Shown: positions 34,487 to 44,371, counted from the first letter of the stretch. The stretch: DNA of 64,000 bases from UBA3263 sp964586765 (GCA_964586765.1 CAZPHN010000004.1:1-64000), one strand, 5' to 3'. Program-made: numbers and translations. Notes: a model not told the origin generated them from the sequence alone.

Positions 34487-36613
34487 TTATCTGCGTTTTT
34501 TAGCCTGTTGTTTCTGCTGCTCGCGGAGCATTGCCTGCTGTTGACGCTGTGCCTCTTCGAGACGCGCCATAAATCCGGATTTCTTACGGGGTTTCTTGGC
34601 GTTGGCTGCCATTTCAGCGCGAACCTTATCCTCATCGATAACCCAGTGGCGGATAGCATAGGTCTGCAGGATGGTGATAAGCAGCGAGAGGAAGTAGTAG
34701 TAGCTGAGGCCGGCGGCATAGTTGTTGAACCAGAAGAGGAACATCAGCGGCATGCCGTAGGTCATCAGTTTCATGCCGGGCATGGTCTGCGAGCCGGGCT
34801 GCGAAGCCATGGTGATTTTGCTGTAAATGATGTTCGTAACGGTCATCAGCAAGCAGAAAAGGCTCAGATGGTTGCCGAAAATCCACGAAATGACGGGGAT
34901 ATTGGCTTTCCATGTGATGATGGCGTCGGGAGCGGCGAGGTCATGTGCCCAGAGGAATGACTGACCGCGCAGTTCGATTGCGCTCGGGAAGAAGGAGAAC
35001 ATTGCAATCAGGATAGGCATCTGGAGCAACATGGGCAGACAGCCGCCCATCGGGTTCGCTCCCGCCTTGGAGTATAGCTCCATGGTTTTCTGCTGGCGAA
35101 TCATGGCTTGGTCCTGACCGGGATACTTTTCGTTGATTTCCTTGATTTCAGGGGCAAGGACCCGCATCTTTGCCTGACTCTTGTAGGTCTTGAAGGTGAA
35201 GGGGAAGAGTACAAGCTTGATGATGATGGTCAGCAGCAGGATAATTATGCCGTAGTTTACAATGTATTTGCTGAGGAAGGTAAACAGCGGGATGATAACG
35301 CCGGTATTAATCCAGCGGAAGGCTGACCATCCGAGGGGAATTACGCGGGTAAGCTGAAGGTCTTCCGAGGGCGATACGCGGTCCATATCGCGCAAAACGG
35401 GGTAGAGGTTCGGACCGAGATACCAGTTGAAAGAGGCAACCGAGTCACGGTTAACCGAGTAGTTGACCTGAGTAGTGGCACTCATGTCCTTTAGCGCGGT
35501 GGCTGAATCCTTGAGGTCAATGGATTTCAGTTTTGTTCCGGCATTGAAAGAGCCGTCGGCAATCAGGATAGAGCTGAAGAACTGGTTTTTGAAGCCAATC
35601 CATTTGATGGGAGCCTTGACTTCCTTGTCGGCATCACCCTGAGCGGAAAGGTCGTCGGGTTTCTCGCCCTCTTCCTTATAATATATGGCGGAGTTGCGCT
35701 CTTCAAACATGCGTCCGCGCTCGAAACGCTGCATGGTCTGTTTCCAGTTGAACTCCATGGTGCTGACGCCGGCGGGAATTACGCCTGCTTCAAGCATATT
35801 GTGCTGGACAATATCCATCTTGACCACATATCCGTCTGCCTCGGGGAGGGTATAACGGATTCCCCACCATGCGTCCGATCCGAGGTCGAGCTTCATCAGC
35901 ACGGTAGAGTCGTTTTCAATGACCGGGTCAAAGAAGAATGATGCCGACTCGAACTTCTCGCTGTCGCTGCGAAGGGTGAACGAGTAATTATTTTGCGTTT
36001 TGTTCCAGAGCTGGATGAGGGTGGTGTCAGGCTGTATGTAACATTTGTAATCTTTCAGTACAACATTGCTGATTTGACCGCCATAAGTGGAAAGCTGGAG
36101 CGAAATAACGTCGTTTTCCAATCCAACAATGGTGTCCTGACCGCTAAGGTGTCCGGCGAAACTCTTGTAACGCGCAAGCTGCGTTTTTGCGTCGAGGAGC
36201 GAGCGCGCGGCATCGGCTTTCTGTTTTGCGCCAAAAGTTTCGGGATAAGAGCCGTTTATGACATCATTTACGCTGATTGCGCCCTGAGGGGTCACGATTT
36301 CGCCCTGAAGGGTGGAGTCGTTGACCAGACGCAACTCGTAGGCATCGGTTTTGAACTGGCGTGAGCCGTCAGCCTGAGCGCGACCATAGAGTGCGAGTCC
36401 GTTGCGCAGGGCAGAGAGGTCGGCGTCGGTAATGTCAGGAATTGTAAGAGCCTGCTGTTCCGCTTCGGCGCGGCGACGCTCTTCGTCGGCTGCGCGGTCA
36501 GCCTGTTCCTGACGCTGGCGTTCAATCTCTTCAGCCGACGGCTTGTTGAGATACATGAATCCGAAGATGATGGCACCCATCAGAACGATGCCTATCAGAG
36601 TGTTCTTGTCCAT
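34487..36613 (-). CDS. yidC: Membrane protein insertase
   Basis: 708 residues: N-terminal membrane anchor (LIGIVLMGAIIFGFMYLNKP), a charged coiled-coil stretch (about 27-55), the large periplasmic beta domain (about 60-400) and the conserved five-helix insertase core from about 430 (FTFLSKYIVNYGIIILLLTIIIKLVLFPFTFKTYKSQAKM), with NPMGGCLPMLLQMPILIAMF. The basic tail (RKKSGFMARLEE…QQKQQAKKRR) fits binding to ribosomes. It inserts and folds inner-membrane proteins together with or without SecYEG. It follows pyrG by 15 bases. Confidence 0.95.
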   Translation of the reverse strand: MDKNTLIGIVLMGAIIFGFMYLNKPSAEEIERQRQEQADRAADEERRRAEAEQQALTIPDITDADLSALRNGLALYGRAQADGSRQFKTDAYELRLVNDSTLQGEIVTPQGAISVNDVINGSYPETFGAKQKADAARSLLDAKTQLARYKSFAGHLSGQDTIVGLENDVISLQLSTYGGQISNVVLKDYKCYIQPDTTLIQLWNKTQNNYSFTLRSDSEKFESASFFFDPVIENDSTVLMKLDLGSDAWWGIRYTLPEADGYVVKMDIVQHNMLEAGVIPAGVSTMEFNWKQTMQRFERGRMFEERNSAIYYKEEGEKPDDLSAQGDADKEVKAPIKWIGFKNQFFSSILIADGSFNAGTKLKSIDLKDSATALKDMSATTQVNYSVNRDSVASFNWYLGPNLYPVLRDMDRVSPSEDLQLTRVIPLGWSAFRWINTGVIIPLFTFLSKYIVNYGIIILLLTIIIKLVLFPFTFKTYKSQAKMRVLAPEIKEINEKYPGQDQAMIRQQKTMELYSKAGANPMGGCLPMLLQMPILIAMFSFFPSAIELRGQSFLWAHDLAAPDAIITWKANIPVISWIFGNHLSLFCLLMTVTNIIYSKITMASQPGSQTMPGMKLMTYGMPLMFLFWFNNYAAGLSYYYFLSLLITILQTYAIRHWVIDEDKVRAEMAANAKKPRKKSGFMARLEEAQRQQQAMLREQQKQQAKKRR

Positions 36614-36628
36614 TTGGTTGAGTTAAGT

Positions 36629-38254
36629 CTATGCTTTTTTAGCTTCTTTTTCGTTTCGATATAAGATTGCAGACTTTACAAAGTCTATGAAAATAGGATT
36701 GGGAGAGAGAACGGTGCTGGAATACTCGGGATGATATTGAGTGCCGATAAACCAACGCATCTGCGGAATTTCCACAACTTCTACGAGATGGGTTTCCGGA
36801 TTTTCACCTACGCAATGCATTCCCGCCTTTTCAAAGGTCTCGCGGTAGTTTCCGTTGAATTCAAAGCGATGGCGATGACGCTCGCTGACTTTGGTCGAGC
36901 CGTAGGCGTTGGCTGCGCGCGAGTCGGGGCGCAAAACGCAGTCGTATGCACCTAAACGCATAGTGCCACCCTTGTCGGTGATGCTTTTCTGCTCTTCCAT
37001 TAGGTCGATTACGTTATAGCGGGTCGCGGGATTCATTTCGGTAGAGTTCGCGCCTTCCAAGCCAAGTACGTTACGGGCAAATTCAATTACCATACACTGC
37101 ATGCCCAGACAGATGCCAAACGTAGGAATGTCATGCTCGCGACACCATTTCAGGGCAGTAAACTTACCTTCAATGCCGCGTGAGCCGAAACCGGGGGCTA
37201 TGATTACGCCGTCCATCCCGCCGAGCAGTTCGCCGACATTCTCTTCGGTTACTTTCTCGGAGTGGATTGACACTAAACGGAGGCGGCGGTCATTGTAGGT
37301 AGCGGCTTGAAAGAGAGCCTCATTGATTGATTTGTAGGCATCCTGAAGCTCTACGTATTTTCCCACTAAGCCAATGGTTACTTCCTCTGTGGCAGATTCC
37401 AGACGGTAAAGGAAATGATTCCAAGCGGACATGTCGGGTTCCGGAGCATCCTTTACGTTACATATGCGGAGCAAAATCTCGTCAAGGTGCTGGCGATGCA
37501 TCCTGACGGGCACTTCGTAGATGCTCGGCGCATCGGCACTCTGCACTACGGCGTCGGGTGCCACATTACAGAACTGCGCTATTTTGCGGCGCATTTCCAT
37601 CGGAATATCCTTTTCCGTTCTCAAAACGAGAATATCCGGTTGAATTCCGAGCTGCTGGAGTTGCTTTACGGAATGTTGGGTCGGTTTTGTCTTGAGTTCC
37701 TTGGCTGCGCCGAGGTAAGGAACATAGGTCAGATGGACGCAGCAGGCGTCATCGCCAAGTTCCCAGCGCAACTGACGCACGGCTTCAAGGAACGGAAGCG
37801 ACTCGATATCGCCCACTGTACCGCCAATTTCGGTGATTACGAAATCGAAATTGCCGGTTTTGCCCAGTAATTTGATGTTTCGTTTGATTTCATCCGTAAT
37901 ATGAGGGATAATCTGGACTGTTTTGCCAAGATATTCGCCGTGGCGTTCCTTGTCTATGACATTCTGGTAAATGCGTCCGGTGGTTATATTGTTGGCGCGT
38001 GTGGTGCGCACATTAGTGAATCGTTCATAGTGACCGAGGTCGAGGTCAGCTTCATGGCCGTCGATTGTTACATAACATTCTCCGTGCTCATAAGGGTTGA
38101 GTGTGCCGGGGTCAATGTTGATGTAAGGGTCAAATTTCTGGATGGTTACGCGAAAACCGCGCGCCTTCAGCAGGCAAGCAAGTGATGATGAAATGATTCC
38201 TTTGCCCAAGGAGGAAACTACGCCTCCGGTAACAAAAATATACTTTGTATCCAC
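36629..38254 (-). CDS. pyrG: CTP synthase
   Basis: 541 residues, typical length. Synthetase domain begins MDTKYIFVTGGVVSSLGKGI with the P-loop-like SSLGKG; the glutaminase domain has the nucleophile elbow FGICLGMQCM (Cys about 386) and the His-Glu pair in QYHPEYSS (about 512). Converts UTP to CTP with glutamine nitrogen. A -7 box TAAATTTG (38285-38278, minus strand) stands 23 bases before the ATG. Confidence 0.96.
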   Translation of the reverse strand: MDTKYIFVTGGVVSSLGKGIISSSLACLLKARGFRVTIQKFDPYINIDPGTLNPYEHGECYVTIDGHEADLDLGHYERFTNVRTTRANNITTGRIYQNVIDKERHGEYLGKTVQIIPHITDEIKRNIKLLGKTGNFDFVITEIGGTVGDIESLPFLEAVRQLRWELGDDACCVHLTYVPYLGAAKELKTKPTQHSVKQLQQLGIQPDILVLRTEKDIPMEMRRKIAQFCNVAPDAVVQSADAPSIYEVPVRMHRQHLDEILLRICNVKDAPEPDMSAWNHFLYRLESATEEVTIGLVGKYVELQDAYKSINEALFQAATYNDRRLRLVSIHSEKVTEENVGELLGGMDGVIIAPGFGSRGIEGKFTALKWCREHDIPTFGICLGMQCMVIEFARNVLGLEGANSTEMNPATRYNVIDLMEEQKSITDKGGTMRLGAYDCVLRPDSRAANAYGSTKVSERHRHRFEFNGNYRETFEKAGMHCVGENPETHLVEVVEIPQMRWFIGTQYHPEYSSTVLSPNPIFIDFVKSAILYRNEKEAKKA

Positions 38255-38277
38255 GGGATTTGAACAATTTTAAGGCG

Positions 38278-38285
38278 CAAATTTA
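38278..38285 (-). promoter_or_regulatory. -7 element of pyrG
   Basis: TAAATTTG on the minus strand, 23 bases before the pyrG ATG. The -33 region is a run of A residues with no clear TTTG at the usual distance. Confidence 0.5.
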
Positions 38286-38381
38286 CAAAAAAAAACTGAA
38301 AAATCCCGCTCCCCCTCAAAAAAACATACTACAGGCATATCAGAATACTCAGAATATTCAAAGTATTCCGATATATCCGAT

Positions 38382-38729
38382 TTACAAGAAAGCGGCAACC
38401 TTGCGTATACGGGCGATGCGCTCCATAAAAGAGGAATTCTTACGAGCCACCTGTTTATTGTAGGTCTGCTGAAGATTAAGCCAGATATCCGCGTCGATTC
38501 CCAAGGCAGCTTCGAGAAGCATGGCATATTCAGTTGAAACGGCGCGCTTGCCGTTCAACACTTCATTCAGTACCGAGGGGGGAACTCCGATTTCTGCGGC
38601 AAGAGCCTTTTGGGAAATACCGCGAAATTCGATTTCATCCTTTATCATTTCTCCCGGATGAATGGGTTCACTCGGATAGAGATTATTTGCTATATTTTTG
38701 GGGTCAATGCCCTCAACCTGTATATTCAT
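38382..38729 (-). CDS. higA: HigA-type antitoxin
   Basis: 115 residues. PSEPIHPGEMIKDEIEFRGISQKALAAEIGVPPSVLNEVLNGKRAVS (about 19-64) is the helix-turn-helix pattern of the HigA family. It lies 6 bases after the toxin gene, the reversed order (toxin first) usual for higBA. It neutralises HigB and represses the operon, probably at the palindrome 39091-39116. Confidence 0.85.
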   Translation of the reverse strand: MNIQVEGIDPKNIANNLYPSEPIHPGEMIKDEIEFRGISQKALAAEIGVPPSVLNEVLNGKRAVSTEYAMLLEAALGIDADIWLNLQQTYNKQVARKNSSFMERIARIRKVAAFL

Positions 38730-38735
38730 TTCGTT

Positions 38736-39053
38736 TTATTTATAATGATTTGATAAATCAATAATATTACATATGGTAAACATCGGTTCCTGATTATTCA
38801 CACTAACCGAAAACTCAATTCTATACTGATTATTCACCCGAACGGAACAAAGACCGGTCTTATCGCCTGAAAGATATTCAAAATTTAATGAATTAATCTT
38901 CCATAGTGACTCAATCGACGGCGCACTTACAAGAAAACCTATAGCTTTCTGATACCGTCTTATTATATCAGGTTGGAAACGATGTTTTTTCTCAACGCAC
39001 CGTCCCTCCTCATACAGGACTCTAAGGTATTCCTTTTCAAATGCTATAATCAT
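38736..39053 (-). CDS. higB: HigB-type RelE-fold toxin
   Basis: 105 residues with the RelE/HigB pattern: YQKAIGFLVSAPSIESLWKINSLNFEYLSGDKTGLCSVRVNNQYRIEFSV, where the conserved Arg and Tyr of the last part are in RVNNQYRIEF. Such toxins cut mRNA on the ribosome. First gene of the two-gene unit, inserted between pyrG and hemW. Confidence 0.82.
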   Translation of the reverse strand: MIIAFEKEYLRVLYEEGRCVEKKHRFQPDIIRRYQKAIGFLVSAPSIESLWKINSLNFEYLSGDKTGLCSVRVNNQYRIEFSVSVNNQEPMFTICNIIDLSNHYK

Positions 39054-39075
39054 GGACTGATTTAATTAATCATTG

Positions 39076-39107
39076 CAAAGTTACGATAAAATTATCAAAT
39101 TCGCAAA
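39076..39107 (-). promoter_or_regulatory. higBA promoter
   Basis: On the minus strand TTTG (39107-39104), 20 bases, TAACTTTG (39083-39076), about 23 bases before the higB ATG. A complete match to the Bacteroidota promoter. Confidence 0.7.
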
Positions 39108-39116
39108 TTTGATAAT
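39091..39116. promoter_or_regulatory. higBA operator palindrome
   Basis: ATTATCAAATT and AATTTGATAAT are perfect 11-base arms around CGCA and cover the -33 element of the higBA promoter, the expected place for autorepression by HigA. Confidence 0.65.
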
Positions 39117-39130
39117 TGGATGTACATGAA

Positions 39131-40180
39131 TTAGCGGAGGAGGGCGATGGTGATGGGGTCGGCGCGGAGCCAGTCCGGTTCGCTGATGCGCAGGCGTCCG
39201 TCGGGGGTGGGTTGGAGCAGGGTACGCGCTGTGGCTAACTCCTGAGGGGTAAGAACTGACGGGTCAAGTCCGCGAGAGGTTCTCAGGGCGGTCATAATCA
39301 TGTCGTTATGGCGTTCCGTGATGGTTTCTTCCTCTATGCGAAATGATGATGCGGGGTTTTTCATGTATTCCCCGAGGTTAGGCGGGTTGAAGCTCCGGAC
39401 GTTGCCATAAAAGCTGTGAGCACCCGGACCAAGCCCAAGATAGGGCGTTGAGTCCCAGTAAGATGAATTATGGCGAGAGTGAAATCCAGGCATGGCGAAA
39501 TTAGAGATTTCATAATGTTCCATGCCGGCACTATGGGTATTTTCACAAAGCGTTTCGTACATTTCGACAACATCATCTTCCGCAGTTTCGCGGATTTTGC
39601 CTGTCAGCAGGCGGGTGTGAAGCAGAGTGCCGGGTTCGTAGCTGAGCGAATAAGCCGAGAGATGTTCAGGCTTCAAGTCAAGCACACCTTCGAGTGACTG
39701 TAGCCATGAGTCAGGGGTTTGTCCCGGCAGACCGTAGATAAGGTCAAGGCTGATGTTTTCAAATCCCGCTTGACGCAAGGTGCGGAATGCCTCGATAGCC
39801 TGAGCCGCGGAGTGGCGGCGACCAACTGCGGCAAGTTCGCTGTCAATCAGCGACTGCACACCCATGCTGACTCGGTTCGCGCCTGCTTCGAGCCATTTGT
39901 CTGCCGTTTCAGGGGTGATATCTTCCGGATTAACCTCGACTGTGCGTTCTCCACTGCTGAGCCGGAGGAAGGGCGCGAGCAGTTGTGGAGGGATGGTGCT
40001 GGGCGTCCCGCCGCCAATGTATACTGTATCGTAACGGTCATGACGGCTGCGCGCACTGAGTTCTTCCATCAATGCCGCAGCATATTCTTCGGCGCGGAAA
40101 CCTCGCAGCGGTCCCGAATAGAAATCGCAGTAGGCGCACTTATGCCGGCAGAAGGGTATATGAATGTAAAGTCCAGCCAA
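39131..40180 (-). CDS. hemW: Radical SAM haem chaperone HemW
   Basis: 349 residues. It starts with TTG (40180), supported because MAGLYIHIPFCRHKCAYCDFYS is the conserved beginning and no in-frame ATG lies upstream. CxxxCxxC (Cys residues in CRHKCAYC) binds the radical-SAM iron-sulfur cluster; YIGGGTPS and HLSAYSLSYEPGT are HemN/HemW motifs. It passes haem to target proteins rather than oxidising coproporphyrinogen. The AddB-like gene ends 13 bases upstream. Confidence 0.9.
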   Translation of the reverse strand: MAGLYIHIPFCRHKCAYCDFYSGPLRGFRAEEYAAALMEELSARSRHDRYDTVYIGGGTPSTIPPQLLAPFLRLSSGERTVEVNPEDITPETADKWLEAGANRVSMGVQSLIDSELAAVGRRHSAAQAIEAFRTLRQAGFENISLDLIYGLPGQTPDSWLQSLEGVLDLKPEHLSAYSLSYEPGTLLHTRLLTGKIRETAEDDVVEMYETLCENTHSAGMEHYEISNFAMPGFHSRHNSSYWDSTPYLGLGPGAHSFYGNVRSFNPPNLGEYMKNPASSFRIEEETITERHNDMIMTALRTSRGLDPSVLTPQELATARTLLQPTPDGRLRISEPDWLRADPITIALLR

Positions 40181-40193
40181 TGTCTCGGTTTCT

Positions 40194-43100
40194 CTATGTC
40201 AACGGTTCAGCGTGACAGAACCGCTGGAATTTACAGAATTTACACATGTCGTTGTTGGAAGTACGCCGGAACGGTATGTCGGGATTGAAAATCTCGTCGA
40301 TAAGGTCATCGAATTCCGGCTCGAAAAAGTCTGCGACCTGAGCGTATGACTCCAGCGGATTTTTTCCGTAGGTCAAATCCGCAAAAGTTCCGCTCTTGGG
40401 GATTGATTTCAGCGTATAAATAAGCGGTTTCAGCTTGTTCGGGTCTGTTCGGGGATAACGGGATATGTAAGCGTAACAATATGTGAGCAACTGGAAAATT
40501 CCGGAGCGGAGCGACGCGCTTTCTCTTACCATGATGTTCTTTTCGGTAAATGAGGTGCTGTCTTTGCCGGTTTTGTAGTCAACAATGCGTAATATGTCGC
40601 CAGTTTGGTCAACACGGTCAATTTTCATGGTGAAATTCAGTTCCTTGCCGTTTTTGAGTTTCCACGAAAAAGTTTCTGACATTTCGCCGGCTATAAAACG
40701 GAACACATCCGGCTCTGCAAGCAGCATGTCGATAATGACCTGTCGGATTGTTGGCTCATAGACTTCCGCCTCTCCGTGAAGAGGGGTATCGCTGACCGCA
40801 GGATTGGGAATGAGGTTGTCGCTGTCAGGGTCCTTGACCATACGCGGAATGCCGACAAAGTTGGCGTTGAACGAGCGTCTTACCTCGCGTTCAAGCAGAC
40901 CGTCATACCCGTTGTTGATAATTTGGTCAATAACGGTGCGGGTTATGTTTTTGTCGGGCAGTTGCTTGTAGATACGTTCGGCAACCTCATGGATAATATT
41001 ACCGATTAGAACCGCATCGATATTTTCCTTGGGCGGGTCTGCTGGACGGATATCTTCCACTCTTTCCAGATAGAACTGGAAGGGACAGTGAAGATAAGTC
41101 TTCAGACTTGATGCGGAAAGTTTATATTTTCTGACGTTTTCTTTAGTCGAATGGTCAAGATAGCGGTTCAGGCGTTGCAAAACGCGTCCTTCTTTCTTTA
41201 TTTCGGTATCGACGGCAATCAGTGGCTCAGGGTCGGAGTCTACGGCAGCAAGCGTTGAAGTGAATACCGCGTCGGAGCAGGTTATCTCTACCCCGGGGAA
41301 GCCTACGTTAAGAATCTGTTCGATAAATCGGCTTTTCTCGCCGGAGCGCAAACCTCCGCTGCGCGAGTCGTAAATGAGGGTCAGACGCTCGGCGTGGGAG
41401 AGAATATGGAAGAAATAGTATGCGTGGTCCGACTCGTAATGTTCAGCCGTCGGCATTCCGTAGGCGCGCCGTAGCGATTCAGGAATGAATGATTTTGAAT
41501 TGAAATGACCGGGGAAAACGGAGTCGTTCATCGAAAGTATTATGACGTTCTTGAACCCGAGCGCACGGGTTTCGAGTACGCCCATTATCTGCAGGACGTC
41601 AAAAGTTATGCCGCTCAGTGGCAGTCCGCGCTGAAAAACGGCGCGTTCAAGCAGATGGAAGAAGGTATTGTCAACCATTTTCACGCCAAATTCGGCGGAA
41701 AGTTCACGCAATTCATCTATTTGCCCCCGCAGGGTGTCGATTGCTGCACGGTCAATGCCGGTTACGATTGAATTCTCCTCCAATGTTGTCAACGTCCGGT
41801 CCGTATATTCCGCCACCTCATTCATATCACCCGGATTTTTTACCGGCGACATTAGTCCTGACATTATCGGAAATTCATCGGCTCGGTCTGCTATTTCATG
41901 CGCGGGCAGATTATAAAGGTGGTGCTCCTTCATCAATGCCTTTATGGCAGAAAGCTCGTCGGCACATGCGGCACGCAGTAGCGGATGGGCAAGCACGCGC
42001 ATAACGTCATTGCGGAAAAACTCTATCATTCCGTTTGAATGGCGGCGTGCGCGAATCTGCATCATGGCAAGCGATGAATACACTTGCGAAAGCTGGGAGA
42101 AACGCATCGGATACCCCATTGTGACGTTTATCTGCTCAAATTGCTCCGGAACAGATGCAATAAGCGGCAGTAACATATCGTCGGCGGGAAGAACTACAGC
42201 GGTATCCTCGCGCGTAAGCAGTTGAGCGGCGACCTTAGCCTGACCAACGCTCGAACCTACGCCTATAACCTCGACAATGTGCTTCCCTCCTCCCGCCGGC
42301 AGAGTGACCGCCGGCAGCGATGAACGGAAATGCTGGGCATTACGAGAAATAAATCTGCCCGATTTGTTGCCCGTTTCCGGATTCATAAGAACTGGGTCAT
42401 AATCCCAGTAAAAATGAGCCATGCCGAGGCGTTGAAGCTCATCCATGACAATATGTTCGGAAGTTGTCAGGCGATGAAATCCTATAAAGACATACTTTTT
42501 AGGGTTAAACGGGAGTCTGCCCGTCGCTTTAAGGGCGCGGACCACTTCGCGGCAAGCCATGCCCGGATAACAGAGTTTTTTCTCACGGAGCATCCGGTTA
42601 AGTTCGCGGTAGATGGGGAGCAACATTTCCCATAGCTGCATGAATTTGCGTGCCGGTTCGCCATCCTTTTTGCCTATGTGCGCCCAGAAAGGCACTTCTT
42701 CCGTTTTCGTATTATCGTCGGCGTAAAGTCGACCCCAATAAGGGTCATCGCCCCAGAAATCGCGGATAATTGATTTCTGTTCATCCGTAAGATAATATGA
42801 TTGAATTTCCTTGTATTCGCTTATGTTTCTAAACAGTTGCGCCGGGTCAATCAGATAGCGGTCTGCTTCATCGAAATCCTTTATCAGCATCTCCGCCCAA
42901 AATCGGAACCGGTCAAATTCTTCCGGTTTGAAATCGGGATTAAGCTCGCGAGAAACCTTACAGTAAGCGGCGTAGACCGACATTTGCAGCCTATTTTGAG
43001 ATGCACGTTTAAGTTTGGCTCCTTTTTCAAACAGCTCTGACATGGTAAGGCAGAGCGTCCTCAGGTTGCGTCCCTCGAAATCTTTCTTCTCGCCAAGGTA

Positions 43101-43214
43101 ATTGCTGAAATATTTTGCGGAACGCGAATTTGGAAAAACAAAGGTATATGACGTTATATTTAACCCTTCGGAACGGAAATAGCCGTCGGCTATGCTGCGA
43201 AGAAATTCATGCAT
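40194..43214 (-). CDS. AddB-like PD-(D/E)xK nuclease
   Basis: 1006 residues. The C-terminal nuclease has IGNIIHEVAERIY (catalytic His), LRIVDYKTGKDS (Asp, Lys of the DYKTG core) and iron-sulfur cysteines in TYLHCPFQFYL and DMCKFCKFQRFC. The N-terminal two thirds follow the AddB helicase-like fold, but where a Walker A loop is expected the sequence reads TFVFPNSRSAKYF, with no Gly-Lys-Ser/Thr. It should act with an AddA-like helicase in repair of double-strand breaks; no such gene is in the window. Confidence 0.82.
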   Translation of the reverse strand: MHEFLRSIADGYFRSEGLNITSYTFVFPNSRSAKYFSNYLGEKKDFEGRNLRTLCLTMSELFEKGAKLKRASQNRLQMSVYAAYCKVSRELNPDFKPEEFDRFRFWAEMLIKDFDEADRYLIDPAQLFRNISEYKEIQSYYLTDEQKSIIRDFWGDDPYWGRLYADDNTKTEEVPFWAHIGKKDGEPARKFMQLWEMLLPIYRELNRMLREKKLCYPGMACREVVRALKATGRLPFNPKKYVFIGFHRLTTSEHIVMDELQRLGMAHFYWDYDPVLMNPETGNKSGRFISRNAQHFRSSLPAVTLPAGGGKHIVEVIGVGSSVGQAKVAAQLLTREDTAVVLPADDMLLPLIASVPEQFEQINVTMGYPMRFSQLSQVYSSLAMMQIRARRHSNGMIEFFRNDVMRVLAHPLLRAACADELSAIKALMKEHHLYNLPAHEIADRADEFPIMSGLMSPVKNPGDMNEVAEYTDRTLTTLEENSIVTGIDRAAIDTLRGQIDELRELSAEFGVKMVDNTFFHLLERAVFQRGLPLSGITFDVLQIMGVLETRALGFKNVIILSMNDSVFPGHFNSKSFIPESLRRAYGMPTAEHYESDHAYYFFHILSHAERLTLIYDSRSGGLRSGEKSRFIEQILNVGFPGVEITCSDAVFTSTLAAVDSDPEPLIAVDTEIKKEGRVLQRLNRYLDHSTKENVRKYKLSASSLKTYLHCPFQFYLERVEDIRPADPPKENIDAVLIGNIIHEVAERIYKQLPDKNITRTVIDQIINNGYDGLLEREVRRSFNANFVGIPRMVKDPDSDNLIPNPAVSDTPLHGEAEVYEPTIRQVIIDMLLAEPDVFRFIAGEMSETFSWKLKNGKELNFTMKIDRVDQTGDILRIVDYKTGKDSTSFTEKNIMVRESASLRSGIFQLLTYCYAYISRYPRTDPNKLKPLIYTLKSIPKSGTFADLTYGKNPLESYAQVADFFEPEFDDLIDEIFNPDIPFRRTSNNDMCKFCKFQRFCHAEPLT

Positions 43215-43240
43215 AGTATTGAACGAAAGTATGGAGAAAA

Positions 43241-44365
43241 TCAGGCTTTGAGAAGCATAATCATTTTAATGGCAAGGTCGAAAAGTACGATTTTTGCATT
43301 TCCGTTGCCGCGAATGTCAATTTCCGCTTCGTTGAATTCTGAAATAATCTGTTCGACATTGCGTTCGTTTATGAACGGGCAGAAACGCGCGCTGAACTGC
43401 TGTTCGGCTCCGGTCATGTAGTTTAGCTCGCTGACATGGAGGTTCAGGATGAAATTTTCGCGTACCATCCGTTGGCAATAGTCCAAGAACCGACATTCGG
43501 CGTCTCGTCCTAATTCGGCGACTTTTTCGCTCCATTTTTTCAGTTCGCCGATTTTTCGGGCGTAAGCCAGACGCATCAGCTGCATGAAAAGCTCCAGAAA
43601 CTCCTGCGATGAGCGTGAATCGGTCAGTGCCTCGCGCCCGGCAATCACATTTCCCTCGCTGAGGTGTGCTGCCGCAATATGGTTGGCGTCAGGCACGCCC
43701 CCTTCTGCAAGTACGTCAGCCACGTCCGCGTCAGCCAAGCGTCGCAATTCTATGCGCTGACAGCGGGAATAGATGGTGGGAAGTACGTCAGCCGGCGAGT
43801 TGCTGACAAGGATGAACATTGTGCCCGGTTCAGGCTCCTCTATAAGTTTCAGCAGCTTGTTGGCGGTTTCCGGCTGCATTTTTTCCGGCAGCCATATCAG
43901 GGCGATATTGAGGTCCGAGCTGCGCGCCGACAGGTTCATCTTGTGGCGCAGGGCTTCGGCATCGTGGACGTAGATTTTCGGTTGTCCGTTAGGGTTGCCG
44001 AGACTTGACTGCCAGCGGCGGAAGTCCATCCACGGGTCATGCTTGAGAAAGTCGCGCCAGTCGTCCATCCAGTCGTCGCTTACGGTGTCCTGACTTTTCT
44101 TCTTCAGCACCGGGAAAATGAAATGGAGGTCGGCGTGGTTAAGGCTCTGGTGTTGCAGACATGACGGGCAGTGACCGCAACTGTCCGTGTCGCCGCTATG
44201 ACGACCGGTACAGTGGATAAACTGCGCCAGCGCGCGTGCAAGCATCATCTCTCCGCTTCCTTCCGGAGCGGAAATCAGCAGGGCGTGCGGAAGTCTGTCT
44301 TCCGCCACCATTCTTACCAGACGGTCTTTTACTCCTGAATGACCTATGACATCGGAAAATCTCAT
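43241..44365 (-). CDS. holB: DNA polymerase III delta-prime subunit
   Basis: 374 residues from ATG 44365 (MRFSDVIGHSGVKDRL), chosen because a -7 promoter box lies 6 bases upstream; the longer frame to 44410 would start before the promoter. Clamp-loader motifs: SAPEGSGEMMLARAL in place of Walker A (Lys replaced by Glu, as is usual in the non-ATP-binding delta-prime), zinc cysteines in CTGRHSGDTDSCGHCPSC, and ANKLLKLIEEPEPGT with the Arg-finger region nearby (TIYSRCQRIELR). Loads the sliding clamp on DNA. Confidence 0.88.
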   Translation of the reverse strand: MRFSDVIGHSGVKDRLVRMVAEDRLPHALLISAPEGSGEMMLARALAQFIHCTGRHSGDTDSCGHCPSCLQHQSLNHADLHFIFPVLKKKSQDTVSDDWMDDWRDFLKHDPWMDFRRWQSSLGNPNGQPKIYVHDAEALRHKMNLSARSSDLNIALIWLPEKMQPETANKLLKLIEEPEPGTMFILVSNSPADVLPTIYSRCQRIELRRLADADVADVLAEGGVPDANHIAAAHLSEGNVIAGREALTDSRSSQEFLELFMQLMRLAYARKIGELKKWSEKVAELGRDAECRFLDYCQRMVRENFILNLHVSELNYMTGAEQQFSARFCPFINERNVEQIISEFNEAEIDIRGNGNAKIVLFDLAIKMIMLLKA

Positions 44366-44371
44366 ACACCG

